Shown here: positions 17,025-25,742 of the stretch, piece after piece
How positions within the stretch are numbered: the first letter of the stretch is position 1
How the letters are laid out: each line of letters begins with the position of its first letter
Origin: Stenotrophomonas sp. 169
GTDB taxonomy: Bacteria > Pseudomonadota > Gammaproteobacteria > Xanthomonadales > Xanthomonadaceae
Direction: 5' to 3'
DNA length: 64,000 bases
Assembly (NCBI RefSeq): GCF_014621775.1
Contig: NZ_CP061204.1
Coordinates: forward strand, 640,501 to 704,500
Position numbers and translations under genes: made by a program
Notes under the pieces: generated by a model
The model's input: only the letters and a program-made list of their open reading frames with translations
The model's database searches: none
Told to the model about the DNA's origin: nothing

Positions 17025-17459
17025 ATGAAACGACGTGCCACTCCCCGCTTTTCCTCGCCGCGCAACCAGTCGGGCATGAGCCTGCTGGAGATCATCATCG
17101 TCATCGTGCTGATCGGCGCGGTGCTCACCCTGGTCGCCAGCCGTGTGCTCGGCGGTGCCGATCGTGGCAAGGCCAACATCGCCAAGGCGCAGGTGCAGAC
17201 CGTCGCCAGCAAGATCGACAACTACCGCCTGGATACCAACCGCCTGCCGGCCAAACTGGACGAGCTGGTCACCCAGCCGGCCGGTGTGAATGGCTGGATG
17301 GGACCCTATGCGAAGGCATCGGATCTGGACGATCCGTGGGGCCGCCCGCTGGATTACCGCGCACCCGGTGAAAGCCAGGATTACGACCTGATCAGCCTGG
17401 GCAAGGATGGCAAGCCCGGCGGCAGCAGCTTCGATGCGGACATCCGCTACGAGCAGTGA
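17025..17459 (+). CDS. xpsG: Major pseudopilin XpsG (GspG)
   Basis: Major subunit of the T2SS pseudopilus, 144 aa. ATG 17025 is preferred over 16992 because AAGGA lies 8 bases upstream and the leader is then short. Prepilin cleavage site G|MSLLE is followed by the hydrophobic helix EIIIVIVLIGAVLTLVASRV. The C-terminal globular part has the GspG hallmarks PVYG-like WMGPYAK, DPWGRPLDYR and GKDGKPGGSSFDADI, the calcium-binding loop region in this family. Processing needs a prepilin peptidase encoded elsewhere. Confidence 0.96.
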   Translation: MKRRATPRFSSPRNQSGMSLLEIIIVIVLIGAVLTLVASRVLGGADRGKANIAKAQVQTVASKIDNYRLDTNRLPAKLDELVTQPAGVNGWMGPYAKASDLDDPWGRPLDYRAPGESQDYDLISLGKDGKPGGSSFDADIRYEQ

Positions 17460-17974
17460 CATTGAAAACAGGGGCCGTCCGCTCCGGCGTGGCCATGCCG
17501 CGCCGTTCTTGCCGCAGTAGCACCGGTGCGCAGGCACAGGGCATGTCGCTGCTGGAGATGCTGCTGGTGATCGCCCTGATCGCGATGGTCGGGCTGGTCA
17601 CTGCGGGCATGTTCTCGCGTGGCATGGCCGGCATGCAGCTGCGCAGTGCCGGCAAAGAAATCGCCAACCAACTGCGCGCCACGCGTGCCGAAGCGATTGC
17701 CCGTGGCAGCGTGCAGCGCTTCCTGATCGAGCCCCGTCAACGGCGCTGGGAAGCGGCGGCCGGTCGTCGTGGCACATGGCCAGAGCAGGTGCAGGTCGAC
17801 TTCGAGGGCGCAGCACAGCTGCAACCTGCCGCAGGGCAGGGGGTCATCGAGTTCCATCCAGATGGGGGCGCCAGCGGCGGCCGTATCGTATTGCGTCGCG
17901 GGGACGCACGTTGGCGGATCAACGTGGGCTGGCTGACCGGTGAAGTCACCTCCGGCCCGGAGCGGGCTCAATGA
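17456..17974 (+). CDS. xpsH: Minor pseudopilin XpsH (GspH)
   Basis: Minor pseudopilin of the T2SS, 172 aa from GTG 17456, whose start overlaps the xpsG stop (GTGA). ATG 17495 is an alternative that gives a more usual 16-residue leader; neither has a strong ribosome site. The prepilin motif is G|MSLLEMLLVIALIAMVGLV. The remainder is a GspH-like beta domain (SAGKEIANQLRATRAEAIAR, then INVGWLTGEV near the end). Position between xpsG and xpsI agrees with the Xanthomonas xps order. Confidence 0.92.
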   Translation: MTLKTGAVRSGVAMPRRSCRSSTGAQAQGMSLLEMLLVIALIAMVGLVTAGMFSRGMAGMQLRSAGKEIANQLRATRAEAIARGSVQRFLIEPRQRRWEAAAGRRGTWPEQVQVDFEGAAQLQPAAGQGVIEFHPDGGASGGRIVLRRGDARWRINVGWLTGEVTSGPERAQ

Positions 17975-18414
17975 GGTCACGCAGCGCCCTTGCCGGTAAA
18001 CGCGCGGTACGCGGCTTCACCTTGCTGGAAGTGCTGGTGGCCTTCGCGTTGCTGGCCATGGCGCTGACCCTGCTGCTGGGCACGTTGTCCGGTGCCGCAC
18101 GACAGGTCGGCCAGGCCGACGTGCGCTCGCGCGCGGTGCTGCACGCACAGTCGCTGCTGGCTGTCGCAGGCGTTGAAGCGCCGTTGCGGGAAGGCCAGCA
18201 GCAGGGCCAATGGGAACAGGGCCGTTACCGGTGGACCCTGCAGGTGCGCCCGTTCGTGGAACCGCGCGCATCCGGCAGCGCCGTCGCGACCGGACCTGCG
18301 GCGCCACGGCTGCTCGAACTGGACCTGCATGTGCGCTGGGACCAGCCGCGAGCAGGACAGTTGGCCTGGCGCAGCCTGCGCCTGGTGCCGCCCGCGCTGG
18401 AGGCGACGCCGTGA
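17971..18414 (+). CDS. xpsI: Minor pseudopilin XpsI (GspI)
   Basis: Minor pseudopilin of the tip complex, 147 aa. ATG overlaps the xpsH stop (ATGA). Prepilin motif RG|FTLLEVLVAFALLAMALTLLLG, with the conserved Glu at position +5. The C-terminal part (LELDLHVRW, LAWRSLRLVPP) fits the short GspI fold. The GspI-J-K trio caps the pseudopilus, and the three genes are consecutive here. Confidence 0.93.
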   Translation: MRSRSALAGKRAVRGFTLLEVLVAFALLAMALTLLLGTLSGAARQVGQADVRSRAVLHAQSLLAVAGVEAPLREGQQQGQWEQGRYRWTLQVRPFVEPRASGSAVATGPAAPRLLELDLHVRWDQPRAGQLAWRSLRLVPPALEATP

Positions 18415-19043
18415 GCATCCGTGTGCGCGGATTCACCCTGATCGAAGTGCTGCTGGCCACCGCGCTGCTCGCTGCCGGGCTGGCGCTCGCCTTTGTGACC
18501 GTGCGTTCGGCGATGACCATCAGCCAGCGGGGTGAAGCCATCGCGGCCGACAACGAGCGCATGCGCGCGGTGCAGGGGCTGCTTCGGCGCCAGCTCACCC
18601 AAGCGCTGCGCAGCCCGATCGAGCCGCTCGACCCGGCACGCGAGCCGCAGTTCTTCATCGGCCAAGCCCAGCGGTTGCGCTTTGTCGCCGACGTGCCTGC
18701 GTATCTGGGACGGGGAGGATCCTACGTGCATGATCTGCAGGCAGTGCGCAGCGGCCAGGGCGTGCGCCTGCAGCTCGGCCTGGTGATGGTGCAGGGCGGC
18801 GTGCAGATCCCCGAGCGTCCGCCGCGTGCGCCGGAGGTGCTGGTGGATGAGCTGAAGCGGGTCACCCTTCGTTACCGCGGCATCGATGCGGCCAGTGGAC
18901 AGATGGGTGACTGGATGACGGAATGGCCGGATACCCGTCGCCCGCCGCTGCTGGTGTCGATCCAGGTGCAGCCTCTGCGAGGACCGGCGTGGCCGGATCT
19001 GCAGGTGGTGCTGGAGAATGCGGCGCAGGCGGGTGCGCGATGA
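18411..19043 (+). CDS. xpsJ: Minor pseudopilin XpsJ (GspJ)
   Basis: Minor pseudopilin of the T2SS tip complex, 210 aa. GTG 18411 overlaps the xpsI stop (GTGA) and gives a nine-residue leader before RG|FTLIEVLLATALLAAGLALA. An in-frame extension upstream (to 18210) is only an out-of-frame shadow of xpsI. The soluble part has the GspJ pattern of strands with ELKRVTLRYRG and a C-terminal PDLQVVLENA. xpsK starts inside its stop codon. Confidence 0.94.
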   Translation: MSIRVRGFTLIEVLLATALLAAGLALAFVTVRSAMTISQRGEAIAADNERMRAVQGLLRRQLTQALRSPIEPLDPAREPQFFIGQAQRLRFVADVPAYLGRGGSYVHDLQAVRSGQGVRLQLGLVMVQGGVQIPERPPRAPEVLVDELKRVTLRYRGIDAASGQMGDWMTEWPDTRRPPLLVSIQVQPLRGPAWPDLQVVLENAAQAGAR

Positions 19044-19903
19044 GGGCCCCACGCGGTGCTGCGCTGGTGCTGGTGCTGTGGCTGATCGCCCTGCTGACTG
19101 CGCTGGTCGGCGCGTTTGCCATGTCGGCCAGGATTGAACACCTGCAGCAGCGCGTGCAGGATGACAGCGGGCGCGCACAGGAAATCGGCCGTGCCGGTGT
19201 AGCCTACGCCATGTCGCGGCTGCGTGCGGACCCGCAGCGGCCTGCGTGGCAGCCGGATGGTCGCCTCTATCGCTGGCGCTTCGACGGTGCGCAGGTCGAT
19301 ATCCGCATTGAAGACGAGAGCGGCAAGATCAATCTCAACCTGGCCGACATCCCCTTGTTGCAGGGCTTCCTGCAAGCCCTGCAGGTCGAACCCGCCGCTG
19401 CCACGCGCCTGGCCGGCGCGATCGTGGATTGGCGCGACGCCGACGACCTGAGTCCTGTCGGGGGCGGCGCAGAGGGTCCCGACTATGTCGCCGCAGGCCT
19501 GCCTTACGGTCCGCGCAACGCACGTTTCGAGACGTTGGGTGAGCTGCAGCGGGTGCTGGGCATGACCCCGTCGCTGTACGCACGCATGCGCCCGATGCTG
19601 ACCCTGCACAGCCGTCTGGCACGGCCGGATGCGCGCTTCGCGCAGGGCCCGGTGCTGACGGCGCTGGGCATGGATGCCGCGCTGGTGCAGGCACAGCGCG
19701 AGCAGGAGTGGGCAGGCAGCAACGACACGATGTCGGCGCCCGCTGTTGCCAGCGGCAGTGGCACCTATAGTATCGAGTGCAGCGTGGTGGATGAGCGCGG
19801 CCGTGCCGCCGTCAGCCGCGCGGTAGTGCGCAACACCCCGAGCACGGCGATGGGCCGGGCTTATACAGTGCTTGGATGGGAACAGGGAATGGCCTCGCAA
19901 TGA
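19040..19903 (+). CDS. xpsK: Minor pseudopilin XpsK (GspK)
   Basis: Largest minor pseudopilin, 287 aa; in the family it sits at the pseudopilus tip. ATG 19040 overlaps the xpsJ stop (ATGA). The leader end RG|AALVLVLWLIALLTALVGAF lacks the +5 Glu found in the other pseudopilins, which is usual for GspK. The GspK signature IEDESGKINLNLA and the alpha-domain segment AIVDWRDADD with YGPRNARFETLGEL are clear. Confidence 0.95.
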   Translation: MRAPRGAALVLVLWLIALLTALVGAFAMSARIEHLQQRVQDDSGRAQEIGRAGVAYAMSRLRADPQRPAWQPDGRLYRWRFDGAQVDIRIEDESGKINLNLADIPLLQGFLQALQVEPAAATRLAGAIVDWRDADDLSPVGGGAEGPDYVAAGLPYGPRNARFETLGELQRVLGMTPSLYARMRPMLTLHSRLARPDARFAQGPVLTALGMDAALVQAQREQEWAGSNDTMSAPAVASGSGTYSIECSVVDERGRAAVSRAVVRNTPSTAMGRAYTVLGWEQGMASQ

Positions 19904-21051
19904 CCGCATGGCAGCATGGATTCAGGCAGGTGGGGGCGCAACTGATGCCGCGTGCCAGCGCGTTCCTGCGCTGGTGGCGGGATGCGCTGCTGGCCTGGCT
20001 GCCGGCACGCTGGCAATGGGCGCTGGGCTGGGCGCCGGCCCGCCTGCTGCTGCGCCAGTGCGGCGACACCCTGCGCATGGAGCGCGACATCGGAGGCGAA
20101 ACCACGCTGGTCGGCACGCTGCCCTGGCCGTGCCAACCCACCGCCCTGGCTGCGGCGCTGGAGCCGCGGCTGCAACGCTTGCCCCGTTACTGGGTGCTCG
20201 ATGCGGGTGAGGTCCTGCGGCGGACCCTGCGGGTTCCCGCCGCGGCGACCGGTCGGCTGCGCGATGTGATGGGGTACGAGATCGACCGGCAGACGCCGTT
20301 CGCTGTCGATCAGGTCACCTACGACGTGAGGGTGCTGGGCCCGCCGAGCGGGGACCACCTCCAGGCCGAGCTGGTGTTGCTGCCGCGGCAGCGCCTGGAG
20401 CAGTGGCAGCAGGCCGTCGGAAACTGGGCCGACGCGGTCAGTGGCATCGACGTGGTCGACGCCGCGGGCGCTCCGTTGCACGTGAACCTGCTGCCGCCCG
20501 GGCAGCGCCAGCGCATCCGCAACCCGCAGCTGCGGCTTGAGTTGCTGCTGGCCGGGGCCGCTGCGGTGATGCTGACGCTGGCGGGCAGCCAGCTGCTGCA
20601 CAACCGCGAACGAGCCGTGGACGAGCTGCGCACCGACGTGGAGCGTAGCGCGCGCAATGCGCGTGGCGTGGCCAACGAGCGAGCCCGCCTGCAGACCCTG
20701 GTCGACGGCGCCGCGTTCCTGGACAGTGAGCACGTCAAGCGACCGACCATGCTGGCGCTGTGGAATGAATTGAGCAGCTTGCTGCCCGATGGCACCTACC
20801 TGGAAAAGATCGGCGTGGAAAACCAACAGGTGCAGCTGATCGGGCTGAGCCGCGAAGCCAACCAGCTGGTGCCCCTGCTGCAGGCATCCCCGTTGTGGCA
20901 GCGGGTGAACCTGACCGGCGTGCTGCAGGCCGATGGCACGGCAGGCGGGCGTGATCGTTTCACCCTCACTGCGGAACTGCGGCCGCTGGCGACGCCGCTG
21001 CCGGCAGCAAAAAAGGAGCCGGCCCATGCCGTCCGCACCGACACGCCGTGA
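19900..21051 (+). CDS. xpsL: Type II secretion assembly protein XpsL (GspL)
   Basis: Bitopic inner-membrane protein that holds the XpsE ATPase to the platform, 383 aa. ATG 19900 overlaps the xpsK stop (ATGA); the in-frame TTG/GTG at 19876 lies inside xpsK. The actin-like cytoplasmic part (about 1-210) precedes one membrane segment (LELLLAGAAAVMLTLAGSQL) and a periplasmic coiled coil (NRERAVDELRTDVERSARNA) leading to a PilN-like ferredoxin fold (SLLPDGTYLEKIGVENQQV). XpsL of Xanthomonas shares this PilN-type arrangement. Confidence 0.94.
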   Translation: MTAWQHGFRQVGAQLMPRASAFLRWWRDALLAWLPARWQWALGWAPARLLLRQCGDTLRMERDIGGETTLVGTLPWPCQPTALAAALEPRLQRLPRYWVLDAGEVLRRTLRVPAAATGRLRDVMGYEIDRQTPFAVDQVTYDVRVLGPPSGDHLQAELVLLPRQRLEQWQQAVGNWADAVSGIDVVDAAGAPLHVNLLPPGQRQRIRNPQLRLELLLAGAAAVMLTLAGSQLLHNRERAVDELRTDVERSARNARGVANERARLQTLVDGAAFLDSEHVKRPTMLALWNELSSLLPDGTYLEKIGVENQQVQLIGLSREANQLVPLLQASPLWQRVNLTGVLQADGTAGGRDRFTLTAELRPLATPLPAAKKEPAHAVRTDTP

Positions 21052-21796
21052 CCGCTGGCTGGCGCTTGGACTGCTGCTGGCGGTGCTGGCGCTGGTCTAC
21101 CTGTTGCTCGTGCATCCCCTGTTTACGGTGCCTTGGCGTGCGATGGACCAGGAGATCGTGGCATTGCAGGAACGCCAACAGCGCGTGCAGGTCCAGCTGG
21201 ACCAGCGTCCCCAGGTGGCCGAGCGGCTGCAGCAGGTGCAGGAGGCCCTGCGCCAGCGCCCCGGCTTCCTGACCGAGGCGACGGCTGAAGGGGCCGCGGC
21301 CGCGCTTTCGGCGCGCGTGCAGGAGGTCGTCGCATCCGCCAGCCCGGGAAACCGCGCCTGCGTGGTCAGCAACCGCACCCCGATGCCGGACAGCCGCGGC
21401 GACGCCACGTACACGCGCGTGGCCATGCAGGTCCGGCTGCGCTGCGGCGTGGACGAAATGGCCACCGTGCTGCAGTCGTTGGAAACCGGCACGCCGCGCC
21501 TGTTCGTGGAAAACCTCAACATGCTGGCCCAGCGTTTCCAGCAGTCGCCCGTGGAGTCGGGAACCGGACTGGATGTGTCGTTCGAACTGGTCGGCTACCT
21601 GCAGCCGGGGGGCCTGGACACCCTGCAGGCCACGCCGCCAACGGGTGTTGCGATGCCTGCCGACAGTGGCCTGTCAGCCAACGCGGCGCCCGCGTCCGAT
21701 GTCGAGGCTGCGCCTGCAGATGCACATAGCCCCGATGCCGCCAGCCCGCCCGTTGACGACGTCGTGGATGTCGTGGAGGCGCCGGATGCGGATTGA
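21026..21796 (+). CDS. xpsM: Type II secretion protein XpsM (GspM)
   Basis: Inner-membrane partner of XpsL, 256 aa. ATG 21026 lies 7 bases after AAAAGGAG (21011-21018) and overlaps the end of xpsL by 26 bases. One N-terminal membrane segment (WLALGLLLAVLALVYLLLV) is followed by a periplasmic coiled coil (LQERQQRVQVQLDQRPQVAE) and a GspM/PilO-like ferredoxin domain. The C-terminal ~50 residues are Ala/Pro/Asp-rich and look disordered. In X. campestris XpsM associates with XpsL and XpsN. Confidence 0.92.
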   Translation: MPSAPTRRDRWLALGLLLAVLALVYLLLVHPLFTVPWRAMDQEIVALQERQQRVQVQLDQRPQVAERLQQVQEALRQRPGFLTEATAEGAAAALSARVQEVVASASPGNRACVVSNRTPMPDSRGDATYTRVAMQVRLRCGVDEMATVLQSLETGTPRLFVENLNMLAQRFQQSPVESGTGLDVSFELVGYLQPGGLDTLQATPPTGVAMPADSGLSANAAPASDVEAAPADAHSPDAASPPVDDVVDVVEAPDAD

Positions 21797-22574
21797 TCGT
21801 TTCAACCTGCGCACGTCGATCCTGCTCGGCATCGCAGTGCTGGCCGGCACCGCGTGGCTGGCCACACGCCTGGGCGTCGGCGGCGGCATCGACGCTGCAG
21901 ACGCCACCAGCGTACCGGTACCGGTGTTGCCGAACCTGCCTGCGCAACGGGCCGAGCCTCTGGTTACATCTGCCAGCTTCACCGCCGTCGTCGAGCGGCC
22001 GGTCTTCGCTGAAGATCGCCGCCCGCACCCGTTCCGCCTCGGCGGCCCGGAAGCGGCTGCCAGCGGCGGTGCGCTGCGTTTGACCGGCGTGCTGCTCAGC
22101 GGAAATTTCGGCATGGCGACGCTGTCGGGAGAGCAGGGCCGCTCGCTGCGCCTGCGCCTGAACAGCGACGCGGTGGAAGGCTGGCAACTGCTCGCACTGG
22201 AGCCGCGGCGGGCCACCGTCCTCGGTCCCGACGGCGCGCAGGTACTGGAACTTGCGGTGTTCGACGGTCAGGGAGGCGAGCCCCCCACGGTGCTGCGCGA
22301 CACCGCCGCGGCAGGCACGACGGGCACGGCGCGACAGGCCGTACCCCCAGCACCGCCGCCGCAGCCGTCACGCAGTTCGCCCGCCGCACCTGCGGCATCG
22401 CCCGCTGCATCGCCCGCGACGGCTCCGGCACCCGCAGACGCTGCCAATCAAGGGCCAAGTGAAGAACAGATGCGGGCGATCCGCGAGCGCATCCGCGCCC
22501 GACGTGAGCAACTGCAGCAACAGCAACAACAACGCCAGTCAACGTCGCCTACCGGCGGCGCTGCCAACCGATAG
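21786..22574 (+). CDS. xpsN: Type II secretion protein XpsN (GspC equivalent)
   Basis: 262 aa; in Xanthomonas XpsN is the functional counterpart of GspC, linking the inner-membrane XpsL-XpsM complex to the XpsD secretin. ATG 21786 has GGAGG 6 bases upstream (21775-21779) and overlaps xpsM by 11 bases. One N-terminal membrane anchor (TSILLGIAVLAGTAWLATRL) precedes an HR-like domain (ERPVFAEDRRPH; LTGVLLSGNFGMATLS). A long Pro/Ala-rich linker and a charged, Gln-rich tail (RIRARREQLQQQQQQRQ) end the protein. No PDZ domain is visible. Confidence 0.93.
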   Translation: MRIDRFNLRTSILLGIAVLAGTAWLATRLGVGGGIDAADATSVPVPVLPNLPAQRAEPLVTSASFTAVVERPVFAEDRRPHPFRLGGPEAAASGGALRLTGVLLSGNFGMATLSGEQGRSLRLRLNSDAVEGWQLLALEPRRATVLGPDGAQVLELAVFDGQGGEPPTVLRDTAAAGTTGTARQAVPPAPPPQPSRSSPAAPAASPAASPATAPAPADAANQGPSEEQMRAIRERIRARREQLQQQQQQRQSTSPTGGAANR

Positions 22575-22583
22575 AGTGCAAGC

Positions 22584-24782
22584 ATGAACCTGCGTTTCCT
22601 TTCCTGCTCTTTCGCCCTGGCCTTGCTGGTCGGCTGCACGACAGCGCCGATCCCGGACGTGCAGCGCAATGCCCGGTTCGACACCGGCGTGGCCGTACCT
22701 GCCACTGACGCCGATGGCGATGACGTGCAGGGTGCGCCGAAGGCCGTCATCCGGCGGGGCACCGGCACGATGATCAACCGCAGTGCCGCGTCGTCAGCGT
22801 CGCCGGCGTTGGGACAGGCCAGCAGCGGCGATGCCACCTTCAACTTCGAGGGCGAATCGCTTCACGCCGTGGTCAAGGCGATCCTCGGCGACCTGCTGGG
22901 GCAGAACTACGTCATCGCGCCCGGCGTGCAGGGCACGGTCACCCTGGCAACGCCCAGGCCGGTGTCCGGCGCGCAGGCACTGAACCTGCTGGAGATGGTG
23001 CTGGGGTGGAACAACGCGCGCATGGTGTACAGCGGCGGACGCTACAACATCGTTGCCGCCGACCAGGCGCTCGCCGGAACCGTGGCGCCGAGCACCGCGC
23101 CCGCCGCCAGCGCCCGTGGGTTCGAGGTGCGGGTGGTGCCCCTGCAGTTCATCTCGGCTGCGGAAATGAAGAAGGTGCTTGAGCCTTACGCGCGGCCGAA
23201 TGCCATCGTGAATGTCGACAGTGGACGCAACGTCATCACGCTGGGCGGAACGCGCGCCGAGCTGGAGAACTACCTGCACACGGTGCAGATATTCGACGTC
23301 GACTGGTTGGCTGGCATGTCGGTGGGCGTGTTCCCGATCACGTCCGGCAAGGCCGAGCAGGTTGCTGCGGATCTGGAAAAGATATTCGGCGAGGACAGCA
23401 AGACGCCCAGCGCCGGCATGCTGCGTTTCCTGCCGCTGGAGAATGCCAACGCGGTGTTGGTGATCACCCCGCAGGTGCGCTACCTCGACCAGATCCAGGA
23501 GTGGCTGGACCGCATCGATACCGCGGGCGGCGCGCCCCGGCTGTTTTCCCATGAGTTGCGCTACATCAAGGCACGTGACCTGGCCGAGCGCCTGGCGGAA
23601 ACCTTCGGCAGCAGCGGCAGCCGTGGCGGCGACAGCGGTGCATCGCTGGCACCGGGCGCCAGCAGTTCGCGCATCGACGGCGGCGGTGGCCGTGGCCAGG
23701 ATGGCGGGACGGACACCCCCTCGCTCGGCAGCGACAGCAGCGGTACGGGCGCCAGCGGAGGCACCGGCAACAGCGGCATGAGCCTGCCGCAGCGACAGGC
23801 CGGCAACGCCAGCGTGACGCTGGAAATCGGCGCCGACCGTGTCGGCGTGTCGGCGGTGGAAGAAACCAATACCTTGCTGGTGCGCGCCACGCCGCAGGCA
23901 TGGCGCTCCATCCGCGAAGTGATCGAAAAGCTGGACGTGATGCCCATGCAGGTCCACATCGAAGCGCAGGTGGCCGAGGTCAGCCTGACCGGCGATCTCA
24001 GCTACGGGGTCAACTGGTACTTCGAAAATGCCGTGCAGGGCGCCAGCTTCACCGGTGCCGTGGGCGGGGCGACGCTGCCCAATGCCGCAGGGCGCGACAT
24101 ATGGGGAAGCTATGCCGGTGCGATCACCGGCAGCAGCGGACTGGGCTGGACGTTCCTTGGCCGCAATGCCGCCGCAGTGGTCAGCGCGCTGGACAAGGTG
24201 ACCGACCTGCGCCTGCTGCAGACGCCCTCCATCTTCGTGCGTAACAACGCCGAGGCCACGCTCAATGTCGGTGACCGTATCCCGATCGTGACTACCACGG
24301 TCAATACCGGGATCGGGGCCAGTACCGTCGGCCAGGTGCAGTACATCGACACCGGCGTGATCTTGAAGGTGCGCCCGCGGATCACCCGCGACGGCACCGT
24401 GTTCATGGACATCGTGCAGGAAGTCAGCAGCGCCGAACTGATTCCCAGCACCTGCAACCCGCAGGAAAGCAACTGCAATCCGCGCATTTCTACCCGCAAG
24501 ATGGCCACCGAGGCGGCCATCCAGAGCGGTGACACCATCATGCTGGCCGGTCTGATCACAGATAGCGGGAACGACGGCCACAACGGCATTCCCGGCCTCA
24601 GCCGGATCCCGGTCGTGGGCGCCCTGTTCGGGCAGAAAACCCGCAGCAGCCGTCGCTCGGAAGTGATCGTGCTGCTCACCCCGACGATCGTCCGCAATGG
24701 TCAGGAAGCGCGCATTCTCACTGATGAGTACAGCCGTCGCTTCCGTGCGATGGAGCCGATCAGCGCGCCGCGCGGCAAGTAG
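22584..24782 (+). CDS. xpsD: Type II secretion secretin XpsD (GspD), lipoprotein
   Basis: Outer-membrane secretin, 732 aa, forming the exit channel of the T2SS. The signal peptide ends in lipobox LLVGC (Cys18), matching the known lipid anchoring of XpsD in X. campestris. Periplasmic N0-N3 domains occupy about 85-470 (NFEGESLHAVVKAILGDLLG; PNAIVNVDSGRNVI). N3 carries a long Gly/Ser/Asp-rich insert (about residues 345-405). The secretin domain follows (EAQVAEVSLTGDLSYGVNWY, VGDRIPIVTTTV, IMLAGLI, GIPGLSRIPVVGALF). Last xps gene of the operon. Confidence 0.97.
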   Translation: MNLRFLSCSFALALLVGCTTAPIPDVQRNARFDTGVAVPATDADGDDVQGAPKAVIRRGTGTMINRSAASSASPALGQASSGDATFNFEGESLHAVVKAILGDLLGQNYVIAPGVQGTVTLATPRPVSGAQALNLLEMVLGWNNARMVYSGGRYNIVAADQALAGTVAPSTAPAASARGFEVRVVPLQFISAAEMKKVLEPYARPNAIVNVDSGRNVITLGGTRAELENYLHTVQIFDVDWLAGMSVGVFPITSGKAEQVAADLEKIFGEDSKTPSAGMLRFLPLENANAVLVITPQVRYLDQIQEWLDRIDTAGGAPRLFSHELRYIKARDLAERLAETFGSSGSRGGDSGASLAPGASSSRIDGGGGRGQDGGTDTPSLGSDSSGTGASGGTGNSGMSLPQRQAGNASVTLEIGADRVGVSAVEETNTLLVRATPQAWRSIREVIEKLDVMPMQVHIEAQVAEVSLTGDLSYGVNWYFENAVQGASFTGAVGGATLPNAAGRDIWGSYAGAITGSSGLGWTFLGRNAAAVVSALDKVTDLRLLQTPSIFVRNNAEATLNVGDRIPIVTTTVNTGIGASTVGQVQYIDTGVILKVRPRITRDGTVFMDIVQEVSSAELIPSTCNPQESNCNPRISTRKMATEAAIQSGDTIMLAGLITDSGNDGHNGIPGLSRIPVVGALFGQKTRSSRRSEVIVLLTPTIVRNGQEARILTDEYSRRFRAMEPISAPRGK

Positions 24783-24884
24783 CACTCTGCGTCATCGACA
24801 GTCGCCATGCGACCGTGTTGCTTGCTACGCTGGCAGCACACGGCCAGGGCAACCGCCCGCCGTGCATCCACCAGCGGAGGCGGG

Positions 24885-25742
24885 ATGGGGGCGATCGTGT
24901 TGTTGCCGTTGGGCGTGGACGACGCGGCGCTGGACCATTGCCTGGCCGCGCTGGACGCGGGCACCGCTGCGGGCACTGCGATCTGGCTGGCCGACGACGC
25001 GCAGGCCGGACCGCGTGCGCAGGCAGTCATCGCGCATTGGTTGGCGCATACCCCATTGCAGGCCGAGTACACCCGGCGCGCACGGCCGCTGGGCGAAGTC
25101 GCCCACCTGGATGAAATGCTGCGCGCGTGCGCCGGTATGGATGTTGCGGTACTGGCACCGGACAGTGTCCCGGTGTCAGGGTGGCTGGACCAGTTGCAGG
25201 CCTGCTTCGCCCGTGATGCTTCGATCGCGACTGCAACGCCCTGGTGCAACGCGGGCGGCACGGTGGCCTGGCCACGGCTGGGCGAGATCAATCCGCTGCC
25301 GGCCTTCCCGCCGGCGTTGTCGGTGGCCTCCGCGGCGATGCCGCCGCAGCATCCGGAGCTGCCCTCGGCGGTGACCCACGCGGTGCTGGTGCGCGGCAGC
25401 GCACGCCAGCGTGCCGGCGGACTGGATACCGACAGCTACGGTGGCTGGAGTGCGGCGCTGATCGATCTGGGCCTGCGCATGGCCGGCCTGGGCTGGCGCA
25501 ATGTGCTGTGCGAGACCGCGTTCGTCGCACGCGGCAGCGAGGGCAGCAACCACCCCGGTGATCTGGACGCGTTATCGAGCAGCTGGCCGGCGTGGACGCC
25601 ACGGCTGGCGGACTTCCTGATGCACGATCCGCTGCGTGACGCACGTGATGACCTGCAGGCCCGCTACCAGCGCGCGATAATGCCCGAGGCGCAGGGCGAT
25701 CTGTTCGGTGCCGCATCGTCCCCGCCGGAGTCAGCCGCTTGA
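24885..25742 (+). CDS. Family 2-like glycosyltransferase
   Basis: Predicted nucleotide-sugar glycosyltransferase, 285 aa. ATG 24885 lies just after GGAGG (24876-24880); an upstream in-frame start at 24807 has no ribosome site. It begins with a Rossmann-like strand (MGAIVLLPLG). VAVLAPDSVPVSGW occupies the place of a GT-A metal-binding stretch but has no true DxD; TPWCNAGGTVAWPRLGEINP resembles a motif seen in family 2 enzymes of xanthomonads. The next gene starts within its stop codon, so the two are probably coupled. Acceptor and sugar are unknown. A link to the xps operon (102 bases upstream) is positional only. Confidence 0.7.
   Translation: MGAIVLLPLGVDDAALDHCLAALDAGTAAGTAIWLADDAQAGPRAQAVIAHWLAHTPLQAEYTRRARPLGEVAHLDEMLRACAGMDVAVLAPDSVPVSGWLDQLQACFARDASIATATPWCNAGGTVAWPRLGEINPLPAFPPALSVASAAMPPQHPELPSAVTHAVLVRGSARQRAGGLDTDSYGGWSAALIDLGLRMAGLGWRNVLCETAFVARGSEGSNHPGDLDALSSSWPAWTPRLADFLMHDPLRDARDDLQARYQRAIMPEAQGDLFGAASSPPESAA

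Noticed and set aside
22794..24785. 663-codon minus-strand open frame opposite xpsD
   Set aside because: Same high-GC antisense artefact; composition is His/Arg/Ala-rich without recognisable domains, while the plus strand is a clear secretin.
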